Shown: positions 45,721 through 56,086, counted from the first letter of the stretch. The stretch: 64,000 bases of DNA from CAVSWT01 sp963782985 (GCA_963782985.1 CAWALU010000009.1:1-64000); one strand, 5' to 3'. Numbers and translations are program-made. Notes: a model not told the origin generated them from the sequence alone.

Positions 45721-45987
45721 TCATGAGTGTAAATTTTTAGGTGGATTGTGAACAATTTTTTTTATCGTATCAAATTGTAAATAAGGATATTCATCCCTCA
45801 ATTTATCAATTGCATCGCCAGCTCTTAATCTTTGCGCGCGTAAAAATTTAAACTTCATTCTAATTGCGCGGTCTCTAACTGAAGTTTCGTTAAACAATCC
45901 CCTTAGGTTAAGTAATTCATAAACGTCGTCGCTTATCAAATCCCTTAAAGGATTTTGTTCAAAGTTGTTTTCAAACGGATTTTCCAT
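45721..45987 (-). CDS. Small hypothetical protein with HTH-like C-terminus
   Basis: The 88-residue protein has an acidic N-terminus (NPFENNFEQNPLRDLISDD) and a basic C-terminal half. The segment AGDAIDKLRDEYPYLQFDTI followed by KKIVHNP resembles a helix-turn-helix in which the second helix would be FDTIKKIV. It may be a small DNA-binding protein. A GGAGG ribosome-binding site precedes the start. It stands alone, flanked by gaps of about 250 and 180 bases. I do not know the family. Confidence 0.55.
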   Translation of the reverse strand: MENPFENNFEQNPLRDLISDDVYELLNLRGLFNETSVRDRAIRMKFKFLRAQRLRAGDAIDKLRDEYPYLQFDTIKKIVHNPPKNLHS

Positions 45988-46171
45988 TTCTCCTCCAAAA
46001 TATTTTTGTATTTTATTGTGAAATTTTATTCAAATAATATATAAGCATATAATTATTTCATCTCAACTACATAGATATGCTGTTTTTATTTGGAAGGATT
46101 GAGTTTTAGCGTTTTTTGGGGAGATAAAAAATGAACGGAAAAATTTTGAATTGAAATTCTCTAAAATTCTT

Positions 46172-46801
46172 TTAAATAATTTTCTTTCTAATTGCTTTTG
46201 CCACCGCTTCTGATTGCGAATGAACATGTAATTTTTTATAGATATTTCTGATGTGATGCCGAACCGTATCGACGCTTATAAATAATTGATCGCCTATTTC
46301 CTGATAATTATTTCCATCTGACAATAAACCTAAAACTTCTTTTTCCCTATTTGTTAAATTATACTGTGAATCAAAACTTCTTTCATTTCTAAATGAATTA
46401 ATTACCAGCCTTGCAATTTGCGAACTCATAGGCGAGCCGCCATTATAAATATCTTTTATTGCTTCCAATAATTTTGAAGGAGGAGTTTTTTTTACGAGAT
46501 AACCGCAAGCGCCCGCGCAGAGCGCGTCATAAACCATTTCGCTTTCTTCATAAATGGTAAGCATTAAAATATTTATTTCTGGATTTATTTGTTTAGATTT
46601 TTTCACCCCTTCAATACCGTTCATTCCCGGCAAACCGATGTCCATCAGCACAACATCAACATCAAATAAATTTATACCGATTAAAAAATCTTCGCAGCTA
46701 TTATAACTTCCTATACATTTGAATTCAGTTGTAGCGTTTATTAATGAAGCCAGCCCTTCGCGAATTGTATTATTATCTTCAACTATTGCAACGCTTATCA
46801 T
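46172..46801 (-). CDS. NarL/FixJ-type response regulator
   Basis: The 209-residue protein has a receiver domain (acidic pocket EDN near residue 8, phosphoacceptor Asp54 in VVLMDIGLPG, then T and K in MLTIYEE and GYLVKKT). A LuxR-type helix-turn-helix follows (LTNREKEVLGLLSDGNNYQE, with SVDTVRHHIRNIYKKL as the recognition region). It starts two bases after the kinase gene and is its obvious partner. Targets are not evident from the sequence. Confidence 0.94.
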   Translation of the reverse strand: MISVAIVEDNNTIREGLASLINATTEFKCIGSYNSCEDFLIGINLFDVDVVLMDIGLPGMNGIEGVKKSKQINPEINILMLTIYEESEMVYDALCAGACGYLVKKTPPSKLLEAIKDIYNGGSPMSSQIARLVINSFRNERSFDSQYNLTNREKEVLGLLSDGNNYQEIGDQLFISVDTVRHHIRNIYKKLHVHSQSEAVAKAIRKKII

Positions 46802-46803
46802 CT

Positions 46804-49800
46804 TTAAACAATCTTTTTATTTAAGATGGATTTTATTTTTTGTATGCGCCCAACTTTACCGACAAAGCGAATTACAGTTCCTTCGGAAGTGGATTTCCAT
46901 TTTAGTTTTCCGCCAATTGATATTGCGCGCGTTTCAATATTTTTCATTCCATTGCCAAAATAATATTTTTCATCCAGAATGCCTACGCCGTTATCTCTAA
47001 GACTAATTTCCAAAATATCTCCACTTACGTTAGCGTCTAAAAATATTTTAGAACATTTGCTATGTTTAATTGAATTATTTATTCCTTCTTTAAAAATAAG
47101 ATATAAATTTTGCTTGAAGTCAATGGGTAATTTAATTTCTTTCAGCTTGTCCATATTATTAGTTTTAAACGCTATTCCAATGGAAGCCAGCAAATCATTA
47201 TAAGAATCTTTTAATCTGATCATTAAATCATATAGAGAATCGCGCTTAGGATTAACAATCCAAACAATGTCGCTCATCCCATCAATTAAATGGCGCGAAA
47301 TATCGCTGATCGTTTTTAACTCCTGCGAAGACCTGTGCGGAAACTGCTCCACATCTTTTGCGGCGAGCTCGCTTAAAATAGAAATTTCAGTTAAGCCGGA
47401 ACCGATGTTATCGTGAAGATCAGCCGCCAGCCTTGATTTAAGTTTTTCCATCGCCAATAAATTTTTATACTTTATTGTGCTTAGATAATAAAGCAAAACA
47501 AAAGCAGCCATCAAGCATAAAGAAACAAACCACCAAGTTACCCAAAACGGCGGCAAAATAGTTAATTTAATTTCTGCGCCTTGCGTGTTCCACCTGTTAT
47601 CATTATTAGAACCTTTAACTTTGAAGACATAATTCCCCGGCGATAAATCAGTATAATTTGCCATTCGCATTGAGGCTTCAACATTTTGCCAGTCTTTATC
47701 CAAACCTTCCAGCTTGTACGAATAATGATTGTCCATTGAATTTGTATAATCTAAAGAAGCAAATTCAAACGTAACAAAATTTTGATCGTAGGGAAGAACA
47801 ATTTCGCGGCGCTCTCCTTTCAAAGGTTTGTTTAGAATTTTTATAGAAGTAATAACAATTGGCGGAATGTAGCTGTTTTCAAAAATGCTGTCGGGATGAA
47901 AATAATTTATTCCATTTATTCCGCCGAAATAAATATGACCATCTTTTGATTTGCAGTAAGCTCCCCCGCTAAACTCAAGACTTTGCAGCCCGTCTTTAAG
48001 ATCATAATTAACAAATTTTTCCGTGGCAATATTAAATTTAAAAATTCCATTATCGCTGCTTAACCATAGATTATGATTATCATCTTCAATAATTCCGTAA
48101 ATAATATTTGCGTTTAATCTTTCGCCGTAAGTGAACCTCTTAAATTTTTCATTCTTTCTATCAAATTTATTTAAGCCGCCTCCGTAAGTTCCCACCCAAA
48201 GATTTCCAATTTTATCTTCATAAATACAAAGTACGCGATTATCGCTCAAACTCGTTTCGTCATTTTTAACGTTAGCATATTTAAAAAATAATTCTTTTTT
48301 TTTGTCGAACATATTTAGACCGCCGCCAAAAGTGCCAATCCACAAATACCCTTCCGAATCTTCATAAATAGAATAAACTCTGTTATCGCTTAAACTGAAT
48401 TTGTCGTCAACATTATGCAGATATTTTTTAAATTTGATTTTGTTGTTTGTGATTTCATCTTTAGTAAACGTATTTAATCCGCCTCCAAATGTGCCAATCC
48501 AAAAAGTAGATTTTTTATCAATATAAATTGATTGGATTTGATTAGCGCTTATACTGTTTAAGTCGCCGCTTCTTTTATAACTAAGAAATTTATTTTTTGA
48601 AACATCATATTTATCCAATCCGCCGTTGTAAGTTCCAATCCAAAAATTTCCATCGTCATCTTTATCAATTGCTCTAACGTGATTGTCGCTTATGCTGTTG
48701 GAATCATCAGGATTATTTTTAAAAGTTTTTACTTCGCCGTTCTTTTTATTAATTCTATTTAAACCGCCGCGGTAAGTTCCCACCCATAAATAATTAGTTG
48801 TGTCATCATAAATGGACCAAACTACATTATCCGACAAGCCTTTATTTTTATCCGTGTCAGCGCTGATGCGGTCAAACTTTACCGAGTTGTACGAAAGCTT
48901 ACTTATTCCTTCGCCAAGATGAGAACCAACCCAAAGGATTCCGGATTTATCTTCCAAAAGAGAAAGCACATCGTTATCGCCGATAGAATTTAAATTATTA
49001 GCATCGTGAATAAATCTTATAAATTTTTCCGAAGCATAATCATACTTATTTAATCCGCCGCCAAAAGTGCCAATCCAAAGTTCGCCGTTTTTTCCGCCGG
49101 TAATTGCCATTACTGTATTGTGAGATAAGCTGTATCTGTCGGCTCTATCGTGTTTGTATTTTATAAAGCGAGCGGAATTTGGAGATAAAGATTTTTGCTC
49201 ATTGCTTAATTTATTTATTCCGCCTTCATAAGTTCCAATCCAAATAGAATTAAAACGATCTTCATATAAAGAGATAATTTTATTGTCGCTAATGGAATAA
49301 TTATTTTTTTTATTTACAGTGAAGTGTTCAAACTCAACATCGCTTAGATAATTTTTATTTTTTTGATGAGCGGGATATTCAATAACTTTATTTAATCCGC
49401 CGCCGAAAGTTGCCGCCCAAATTGTTCCGCGCTTGTCAACAATTATTTTTGTAATTCCGTTGTAACTTAAACTTTTAGGATTATTAAATTCTGAGTAATA
49501 ATGCTGCGCAGTGTTTGTATTTTTATCAAATCGGATTATACCCTTGCCCCAGGTGCCTATCCACAAAAAACCATTATCATCTTCCGCTATGGTTGTTATT
49601 GAACAGTTATTATTTCGGGAAAATGAAATTGGATATTCGTAATAACCTTCCGTTGATTTACTTTCTTTACTCATCGGCGCATCAACTGTAAATTTTTGAA
49701 AAGTTTCCGTGCGCCTGTCAAATTTATTTAAGGCGCCGTCGCGCGTTCCAATCCAAATAAAACCGTCTTCGTCTTCAAACAAAGCGGAAATTAAATTATC

Positions 49801-50055
49801 GGAAATAGAAGTGGAATCTGAATTGTCGGGCATATAAATAGTAAAATTATAGCCGTCATATTTGTTCAAACCGTTTCCGGTTCCAAACCACATAAATCCT
49901 TTTTTGTCTTGCAGAATAGAAAAAATGGTGCTTTGCGATAATCCATTTTCAATTTTTAGCTGTTCAATTTGATACTCGGAAGGTTTAGCAATTAATAGAA
50001 ATGAAAATAAAAGCGAGAATAAAATTCCATATTTGAATTGATAAATAATTTTCAT
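46804..50055 (-). CDS. Propeller-type sensor histidine kinase (HisKA_3)
   Basis: The 1083-residue protein has a signal peptide, then about fourteen repeats of the form LWIGTFGGGLNKFD-x-x-x-E-x-F, giving two seven-bladed periplasmic propellers. A Y_Y_Y domain follows (NHYSYKLEGLDKDWQNVE, YTDLSPGNYVFKVKGSN), then a membrane helix near residues 840-865. The kinase core has LAADLHDNIGSGLTEISILS, with the phospho-accepting His at about residue 881, and an HATPase domain (FKEGINNSIKHSKCS and DNGVGILDEKYYFGNGMKNI). No receiver domain is fused. Such sensors often detect polysaccharide breakdown products in related bacteria, but the ligand here is unknown. Confidence 0.93.
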   Translation of the reverse strand: MKIIYQFKYGILFSLLFSFLLIAKPSEYQIEQLKIENGLSQSTIFSILQDKKGFMWFGTGNGLNKYDGYNFTIYMPDNSDSTSISDNLISALFEDEDGFIWIGTRDGALNKFDRRTETFQKFTVDAPMSKESKSTEGYYEYPISFSRNNNCSITTIAEDDNGFLWIGTWGKGIIRFDKNTNTAQHYYSEFNNPKSLSYNGITKIIVDKRGTIWAATFGGGLNKVIEYPAHQKNKNYLSDVEFEHFTVNKKNNYSISDNKIISLYEDRFNSIWIGTYEGGINKLSNEQKSLSPNSARFIKYKHDRADRYSLSHNTVMAITGGKNGELWIGTFGGGLNKYDYASEKFIRFIHDANNLNSIGDNDVLSLLEDKSGILWVGSHLGEGISKLSYNSVKFDRISADTDKNKGLSDNVVWSIYDDTTNYLWVGTYRGGLNRINKKNGEVKTFKNNPDDSNSISDNHVRAIDKDDDGNFWIGTYNGGLDKYDVSKNKFLSYKRSGDLNSISANQIQSIYIDKKSTFWIGTFGGGLNTFTKDEITNNKIKFKKYLHNVDDKFSLSDNRVYSIYEDSEGYLWIGTFGGGLNMFDKKKELFFKYANVKNDETSLSDNRVLCIYEDKIGNLWVGTYGGGLNKFDRKNEKFKRFTYGERLNANIIYGIIEDDNHNLWLSSDNGIFKFNIATEKFVNYDLKDGLQSLEFSGGAYCKSKDGHIYFGGINGINYFHPDSIFENSYIPPIVITSIKILNKPLKGERREIVLPYDQNFVTFEFASLDYTNSMDNHYSYKLEGLDKDWQNVEASMRMANYTDLSPGNYVFKVKGSNNDNRWNTQGAEIKLTILPPFWVTWWFVSLCLMAAFVLLYYLSTIKYKNLLAMEKLKSRLAADLHDNIGSGLTEISILSELAAKDVEQFPHRSSQELKTISDISRHLIDGMSDIVWIVNPKRDSLYDLMIRLKDSYNDLLASIGIAFKTNNMDKLKEIKLPIDFKQNLYLIFKEGINNSIKHSKCSKIFLDANVSGDILEISLRDNGVGILDEKYYFGNGMKNIETRAISIGGKLKWKSTSEGTVIRFVGKVGRIQKIKSILNKKIV

Positions 50056-50173
50056 TCAGTTAAAAAATTTTTGTTGAGTTGTTGAGCCTTATTTTAATAA
50101 AGATTATTATTTTTAACAACTACTTAATTAAGTAGTCTTCCCAAAATTTATTCAGATTTTGAAATTCAAAACA

Positions 50174-51094
50174 ATGAAAGCTGAAGAATATTTTTCATCA
50201 ATTGACGCTCCAATACAAAAAATAGACGAGGAATTTTTATTTGAAAAGAAAATAAATCTTTACCTGAAACGTGAAGATTTAATTCACCTACATATTTCCG
50301 GCAACAAATGGCATAAGTTAAAATACAATTTAATTGAAGCTGAAAAACTTGGAATAAAAAAAATTTTAACTTTCGGCGGAGCGTTTTCAAATCACATCTA
50401 TTCAACTGCGGCGGCTTGTAATTTGTTTCAGTTTAAATCGATCGGAGTAATTAGAGGCGAAGAACATTTGCCGCTTAATCCAACTTTACATTTTGCCGCT
50501 GAAAAAGGAATGAAATTTTATTACTTAAACCGGAGCGAATATAGAGATAAATATAATGATGAGTTTCTAAAAAAATTAAAAAATATTTTTGGCGATTTTT
50601 ATTTAATTCCGGAAGGCGGCTCAAATTCGCTTGCGGTAAAGGGCTGCGCTGAAATAATTAATACTATCAAAATTCCGTTTAACTATATTTGCGCGCCTTG
50701 CGGGAGCGGAGGAACGCTCGCCGGATTGATTGTCGGGCTAAATAATAAAAATATAGCGCTTGGTTTTTCTGTTTTAAAAGGCGCGTCATTTTTAAAAAAT
50801 GAAGTTGAAAGATTAATATTAAATTTTAACGGCAAGCATTATTCAAATTGGAAAATTAATTTTGATTATCACACGGGAGGTTACGCCAAAATAAATTCTG
50901 AATTAATAAATTTTACCGATAAGTTTTATGAACGACATAAAATTAAACTTGAACCAATTTACACCGGCAAAATGATGTACGGAATTTATGATTTAGTTAA
51001 AAACAATTATTTTAAAGAAGGAGAAACTATAATCGCAATTCATACTGGAGGAATTCAAGGGCTTGAAGGCTTAAAATCCAGAAACAAAATTTAA
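50174..51094 (+). CDS. ACC deaminase / D-cysteine desulfhydrase family PLP enzyme
   Basis: The protein of about 306 residues belongs to the fold-type II PLP family. The PLP lysine lies in LHISGNKWHKLKYNL, followed by TFGGAFSNHIYSTAAACN and the glycine-rich phosphate loop APCGSGGTLAGL. I prefer the ATG at 50174 (MKAEEYFSS) over an in-frame TTG at 50159. Family members deaminate 1-aminocyclopropane-1-carboxylate or desulfurate D-cysteine; in non-plant-associated bacteria D-cysteine desulfhydrase is more common. It is divergent from the histidine kinase and separated from the RsbW-like gene by 135 bases. Confidence 0.87.
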   Translation: MKAEEYFSSIDAPIQKIDEEFLFEKKINLYLKREDLIHLHISGNKWHKLKYNLIEAEKLGIKKILTFGGAFSNHIYSTAAACNLFQFKSIGVIRGEEHLPLNPTLHFAAEKGMKFYYLNRSEYRDKYNDEFLKKLKNIFGDFYLIPEGGSNSLAVKGCAEIINTIKIPFNYICAPCGSGGTLAGLIVGLNNKNIALGFSVLKGASFLKNEVERLILNFNGKHYSNWKINFDYHTGGYAKINSELINFTDKFYERHKIKLEPIYTGKMMYGIYDLVKNNYFKEGETIIAIHTGGIQGLEGLKSRNKI

Positions 51095-51229
51095 AACACT
51101 GTACTTTATTGTTTACAAAAAGCGCTTTAAAGTTTCAATTTTTATTATTGATATTAATAAAAAAACATTATATTCCTAACTGATTCCCCCTCTAATAATT
51201 TATTTTCTAATAATTTTGAAAGAAGTTAA

Positions 51230-51646
51230 ATGAGCTCAAATATTAACTTAGAACTTAAACTTCCTAATGTTCCCAACATTGAAATGGTGGCAATTGAAAG
51301 TTTGCGGATTATGGGAAGGTATTTAGGCATTTCGGATGATAAGATAGGCGAGGCAAAAATTATTGTTACGGAAGCTATTATAAACGGGCTTGAACATTCG
51401 GGCGATAAAAACCCTTATGTGCAAGTTGAGTTTACAATGGATAAAGAAAAATTAATTATTCTTGTAACTGATTTTGGTTCAGGCTTTGAACCGGATGAAG
51501 TTGAAGAACCCAATATTAATGATAAAATTCATAGCTCGCATAAACGCGGCTGGGGACTAAAGCTGATGAAATCAATGTCTGATAATCTTATCATCGAGTC
51601 CAGCCCTAACGGAACAAAAATAACAATTATTAAAAATTTAATTTAA
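51230..51646 (+). CDS. RsbW-like anti-sigma regulatory serine kinase
   Basis: The 138-residue protein is a lone GHKL ATPase of the HATPase_c_2 type. The N box is IIVTEAIINGLEHSG, the G1 box VTDFGSGFEP and the G2 box HKRGWGLKLMKSMSDNL. Proteins of this type bind a sigma factor or other partner and phosphorylate a STAS antagonist. The STAS gene follows 13 bases later, so the two form a partner-switch pair. No sigma factor gene is nearby, so the regulated partner lies elsewhere. Confidence 0.9.
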   Translation: MSSNINLELKLPNVPNIEMVAIESLRIMGRYLGISDDKIGEAKIIVTEAIINGLEHSGDKNPYVQVEFTMDKEKLIILVTDFGSGFEPDEVEEPNINDKIHSSHKRGWGLKLMKSMSDNLIIESSPNGTKITIIKNLI

Positions 51647-51659
51647 TCGGAGCTAATAA

Positions 51660-51995
51660 ATGATTACTGATTTTAATTTAACTTCAGAACTGCACGATAA
51701 AACTCTTGTAATAAAAACTGAAGGATATATTAATAATACCGGCGGCGAAAAAATTGTGCAAGAGTTTACAAAACATAATAATATAAATAAGCTAATATTA
51801 AGTTTAGAAAAATCTAAAGTAGTTAACTCAATCGGCATTTCGCATTTAATTGAACTTATCGAAAAGCTGCAGGAAACAAATGGTAAAATTATTTTTACGG
51901 ATATGGACCCTACGGTTGAAAAAACTTTAACTATAATGGGTTTGTTTCAGTTTGCCGGAAAGGCTGATACGGTTGCTTCGGCTTTAAGCAGTTAG
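51660..51995 (+). CDS. STAS-domain anti-sigma factor antagonist
   Basis: The 111-residue protein is a single STAS domain. The phosphorylatable serine is in KSKVVNSIGISHLIEL (about residue 57), the usual position at the start of the second helix. When unphosphorylated, such proteins capture the RsbW-like kinase and release its partner. The SpoIIE-type phosphatases encoded downstream are candidates to dephosphorylate it. It shares a transcript with the kinase. Confidence 0.9.
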   Translation: MITDFNLTSELHDKTLVIKTEGYINNTGGEKIVQEFTKHNNINKLILSLEKSKVVNSIGISHLIELIEKLQETNGKIIFTDMDPTVEKTLTIMGLFQFAGKADTVASALSS

Positions 51996-52321
51996 TTTTT
52001 AATTAGCTTGAAATTATTTAAACTAAAATCAAAAATTATTTCATAAAAAATTTTAAAATTTAAAAGACCGCTTTTTGCTTTCTCTGGTTAAAAATTACTG
52101 CGCGCATTTATATTAATATTCTTCAATTCAAAAAAATAAAAAGTTAATGGATAATAATTATGGAGGAATGTAGTTATTAAATGTAATTATTAATTGAGAT
52201 TCGATGAATAATATCCTCCCTTACAGGCTAACGTTTAACAAATATATCAGATCTAATTTTAATACTTAAAAAATAAATAGCGGTTCATCAATTTAATTTA
52301 TTAATCATTTAAGAGGCAAAG
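51996..52321 (+). other. Intergenic region before the first propeller-phosphatase
   Basis: This AT-rich gap of 326 bases shows no convincing gene. An AAGAGGCAAAG ribosome-binding site lies just before the start at 52322. It probably holds a promoter separating the kinase/STAS pair from the phosphatase gene. A strong GGAGGA at about 52,161 is not followed by a usable frame. Confidence 0.45.
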
Positions 52322-55300
52322 ATGTTTGGGCGCAAACTAAGAGTTTCAATACTATTCACTTTTATTTTATTCATTTTCTACTCTAATACCTTCCCGCAAA
52401 AAAAATATAACTTCGAACATCTCTCAATTCCGGAAGGATTATCTAACGCAAGCGTATGGGATATTCTTCAGGATAAATATGGATTTTTATGGATTGCTAC
52501 CGCCGACGGATTGAACCGTTACGATGGTTACAATTTTAAAATTTATAAAAACGACCCTGACGATCCTAAATCCTTATCAAACAATTTTATCTATTCCATG
52601 TTAATTGATGAAGAGGGAAATCTGTGGGCTGGCACAGGAGGCGGCTTAGCAAAATTTAATCCCGCTAATGAAACTTTTCAAAATTTTCTTCCCGATTCCA
52701 GCCGAAGCGACGAGCAGCTTAATACAATTATACATTTAATTGAGGACGGCAAAAAAAGGCTTTGGCTTGCCACCGCTAACGGTATTGTTTCTTTTGATAT
52801 GGCTAAACAAAAATTTGAAAAAGCTTTTATTAAAGAAGGAGAAAATAGCGTTGATGTTACCGGTGGAACTGGAATTGTAATGGAGGCTTCTTCCGGCGAA
52901 ATCTATTCGGATTATTTTTATAAAGGATTAATTAAGTACAATGAAAAAATTAAAGCTTTTGAATTAGTGGATATATCTTCCAATAATTCCAACGTCTTTA
53001 AAAATATTTTAATGTTTAATTTGTATGAGGATAAAACAGGTAAAATTTGGATAAGCGCCGAAAATGGCTTTTACAATTATGATCCGCAAACAAAAATTTT
53101 AAACGAAATTGATTTATTTAAAAAACAAAATAGGACTGATATTTGGACAAACTCGTCATGCGGCGTATATCAAGATGACAAAGGTTTTTTATGGGTAGCA
53201 ACTATTAAAAATGGGATATACCGGTACAATATGAAAACCAACGAAGTCATTGCTTTAAGCCAAAATGAATTTCCCATTTCAGTCCGCAATTCAGACGGCT
53301 TCTGGAAATTTTTCAGAGATGATTTTGGAATTCTGTGGATCGCTACGCAAAACAATGGGCTGTTAAAATTAGATTTTCAAAAAGAGCCTTTTAAAAGATT
53401 TGCAATTCCGATAGATAAAACAAAATCAAACGGAAGTTTATATATCTATTCCCTTTTCAATAATCCGGAGGATGAAAATTTGTTATGGCTCGGCGCGGAC
53501 GACGGTCTAATAAAATATAATTTGGAGGATAAGAGTTTTTCAAAATTTAATAATGAAAAAGAAAATACAAAATCGTTACCCGGCAACGTTGTGCAAAGTA
53601 TTCAGCGCGGATCTACAAATGAACTTTGGCTCGGCACCGACAAAGGTTTGAGTTTATTTAACGCTGCCAACAATACTTTTACAAATTATAATTTAAATGA
53701 AAAAAATTCTCATTACGATGTTGTTTATAATTTTATAAATAATATTTCATTAGATGATTACGGCAATTTGTGGATTGCCTCCGGCAATAACGGCATTATT
53801 AAATTCGATACAAAAACCAAGACCAAACGGTACATTCCGCATATGCAAACCAGACATTATAGTTTAAAGCTTATAAACTTTATTGATTCATTAAATAACG
53901 CTCATAACGCATTATCAAAAATTACCGAGGTTGGCGATTATCAAAATCTTAAAAAAGATTTTACTTTGAATGACGACGCAGAAGTAATGATTGTATCAGT
54001 CGGCGAAGGTCTGCGCGATTTTGGAATGGCTGATTTTGGCTGGCTGCAAGATTCAAAATCCGACACTGTTTGGGCGCAGAAAGATTACTTTACTTCTTTT
54101 TACCTTAGCGGCGATTATAAAAATCGTATTAATGCAGATTTTATAAAATTAAAAAAAGGGAATTACACTTTAAAATATTTTTCCGATGACAGCCATTCAT
54201 ACGCTCATTGGAACGCAGACGCGCCGGTGGATTCTACCTTGTGGGGAATTCAAATTTTTGATCTATCTAACGCTAAAACAGACTATTACAAAAACCTGAT
54301 AGCCGAGGCTAAAAAAGCTCCTTGCATCAACAGCGCTTTTATAAATAAGGTTGAATATCAAAACGACGGCACCGTTTTAATAGGTACAAGTTCAGGATTA
54401 TTTTTATATGATATAAGAAAAAATATTGTTGAGTCATTACAAGATGATCCAAAACTTTTCCGCACAAGAAATTTAAAACAAATTGTTGACCTCTTTGTTG
54501 ATAAAGATAGAATTGTTTGGATTGCCACAAACGGCGGACTTATAAAATACAATCAAGATAAAAAAGAATTTAAAATTCTATATGATAAAGACGGGCTTCC
54601 TTCAAATTACATTGCTGCAATTGAAGAAGACGCTTATGGAAATCTTTGGCTAAGCACGCTTAATGGAATTTGCAAGTTTAATAAAGACGTTGATAATCCT
54701 ATCTTTATTAATTATGATGTAAAGGATGGATTGCAGGGATATACTTTCAATAGACGAGCTTCATTTAGAAGCGCTTCGGGAGATTTATTTTTTGCGGGTC
54801 AAAATGGTTTTAACGCTTTTCACTCCAGCAATATTAATAAGCAGTTACCCAAGATTAATATTACTCAGTTAAAAATTTCTAATGAATTGGTTTTGCCTAA
54901 TTCGGAAAATTCTCCACTAACCAAAAGTATTCTCGATACAAAAGAGATAGAATTAGGATACAGTCAAAATAGTATTTCATTTGATTTTACTGCCATCCAT
55001 TTTTCCCGCCCTGAAAAAAATCAATATGCATATCGCCTTGAAGGTTTTGATAAACACGGATGGATTTATGATAATAGAAGATTTGCGACTTACACAAACC
55101 TCCCGCCCGGCGATTATGTGTTTAGAGTTAAAGGCTCAAACGGCGACGGAGTATGGAATGAAGCAGGCACATCAATTAATATTAAGGTTAATTCGCCTTG
55201 GTGGCGCACGGTATGGGCGTATATTGGTTACGTTTTATTTTTTGGACTTGTTGTTTTTGGAGTGGATAGAATTCAGAGAAGAAGAATCCTTTCTAAAGAA

Positions 55301-56083
55301 AAAGTTTCAGCGCAAATAAGAGAAGCGGAACTTCGCGCTCAGATTGCCGAAAAAGAAAGTGAAAGAAAATCTTTTGAACTTGAAGAAGCGCGCAAGCTGC
55401 AGCTATCAATGCTTCCCACGGAAATACCGCAGCTGCCTAATTTAAGCATAGCTGTGTATATGAAAACCGCAACTGAAGTCGGCGGAGATTATTATGATTT
55501 TCATCTTCATTTAGATGGAACATTAACCGTAATTCTTGGCGATGCAACGGGACACGGAATGATGTCCGGCATGATGGTTTCAATTATGAAATCTCTTTTT
55601 ATGTCTGATAGAACCAACAAAGAATTAAAACCATTTTTTGAAAACGCCAGCGCGGCAATTAAAGATATGCGTCTCGGCAGGCTGATGATGGCGCTTAGCT
55701 GTGTGCAGATTAAAAATAATAAATTAATAACTTCAAATGCGGGAATGCCTCCCCTATTCATCTACAGAAATAATTCGCAGACTATTGAAGAAGTTGTCGC
55801 AAACAACATGCCCCTGGGAGCTATGAAAGGGATTGCTTACGATGTAAAAGAATTTATCGTTGAACGCGGCGATACTTTATTAATGATGAGCGACGGTTTT
55901 GCAGAACTAAAAAATGAAGACAAAGAGATGTACGGCTACAAGCGGGCAAGAAACCTTTTTGAAGAAACCGCTAAAAAAGAACCTGAGGAAATTGTTCATT
56001 ATTTAAATGAAGAAGGCAAACTCTGGACGAATGATAAGGAACTTGAAGATGATGTTACGTTTGTGGTTATAAAAGTAAAATGA
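52322..56083 (+). CDS. Propeller sensor with C-terminal SpoIIE-type PP2C phosphatase
   Basis: The 1253-residue protein has a signal peptide (LFTFILFIFYSN), then propeller blades of the type GFLWIATADGLNRYDGYNF. The propeller is interrupted at about residues 515-655 by a non-propeller insert ending in DSTLWGIQIFDL. A Y_Y_Y domain follows (YAYRLEGFDKHGWIYDN), then one membrane helix (about 959-978) and a coiled coil (IREAELRAQIAEKESERKSF). The cytoplasmic phosphatase has metal motifs VGGDYYDF (about 1053), GDATGHGMMSG, MMSDGFAEL and EDDVTFVVIK. It probably converts an external signal into dephosphorylation of a STAS antagonist, RsbU-like. Confidence 0.92.
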   Translation: MFGRKLRVSILFTFILFIFYSNTFPQKKYNFEHLSIPEGLSNASVWDILQDKYGFLWIATADGLNRYDGYNFKIYKNDPDDPKSLSNNFIYSMLIDEEGNLWAGTGGGLAKFNPANETFQNFLPDSSRSDEQLNTIIHLIEDGKKRLWLATANGIVSFDMAKQKFEKAFIKEGENSVDVTGGTGIVMEASSGEIYSDYFYKGLIKYNEKIKAFELVDISSNNSNVFKNILMFNLYEDKTGKIWISAENGFYNYDPQTKILNEIDLFKKQNRTDIWTNSSCGVYQDDKGFLWVATIKNGIYRYNMKTNEVIALSQNEFPISVRNSDGFWKFFRDDFGILWIATQNNGLLKLDFQKEPFKRFAIPIDKTKSNGSLYIYSLFNNPEDENLLWLGADDGLIKYNLEDKSFSKFNNEKENTKSLPGNVVQSIQRGSTNELWLGTDKGLSLFNAANNTFTNYNLNEKNSHYDVVYNFINNISLDDYGNLWIASGNNGIIKFDTKTKTKRYIPHMQTRHYSLKLINFIDSLNNAHNALSKITEVGDYQNLKKDFTLNDDAEVMIVSVGEGLRDFGMADFGWLQDSKSDTVWAQKDYFTSFYLSGDYKNRINADFIKLKKGNYTLKYFSDDSHSYAHWNADAPVDSTLWGIQIFDLSNAKTDYYKNLIAEAKKAPCINSAFINKVEYQNDGTVLIGTSSGLFLYDIRKNIVESLQDDPKLFRTRNLKQIVDLFVDKDRIVWIATNGGLIKYNQDKKEFKILYDKDGLPSNYIAAIEEDAYGNLWLSTLNGICKFNKDVDNPIFINYDVKDGLQGYTFNRRASFRSASGDLFFAGQNGFNAFHSSNINKQLPKINITQLKISNELVLPNSENSPLTKSILDTKEIELGYSQNSISFDFTAIHFSRPEKNQYAYRLEGFDKHGWIYDNRRFATYTNLPPGDYVFRVKGSNGDGVWNEAGTSINIKVNSPWWRTVWAYIGYVLFFGLVVFGVDRIQRRRILSKEKVSAQIREAELRAQIAEKESERKSFELEEARKLQLSMLPTEIPQLPNLSIAVYMKTATEVGGDYYDFHLHLDGTLTVILGDATGHGMMSGMMVSIMKSLFMSDRTNKELKPFFENASAAIKDMRLGRLMMALSCVQIKNNKLITSNAGMPPLFIYRNNSQTIEEVVANNMPLGAMKGIAYDVKEFIVERGDTLLMMSDGFAELKNEDKEMYGYKRARNLFEETAKKEPEEIVHYLNEEGKLWTNDKELEDDVTFVVIKVK

Positions 56084-56086
56084 TGC

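Noticed and set aside
46804..50055. Hybrid two-component system (kinase fused to receiver and AraC domain), common for propeller sensors
   Set aside because: The protein ends after the HATPase domain; the response regulator is a separate gene two bases downstream.
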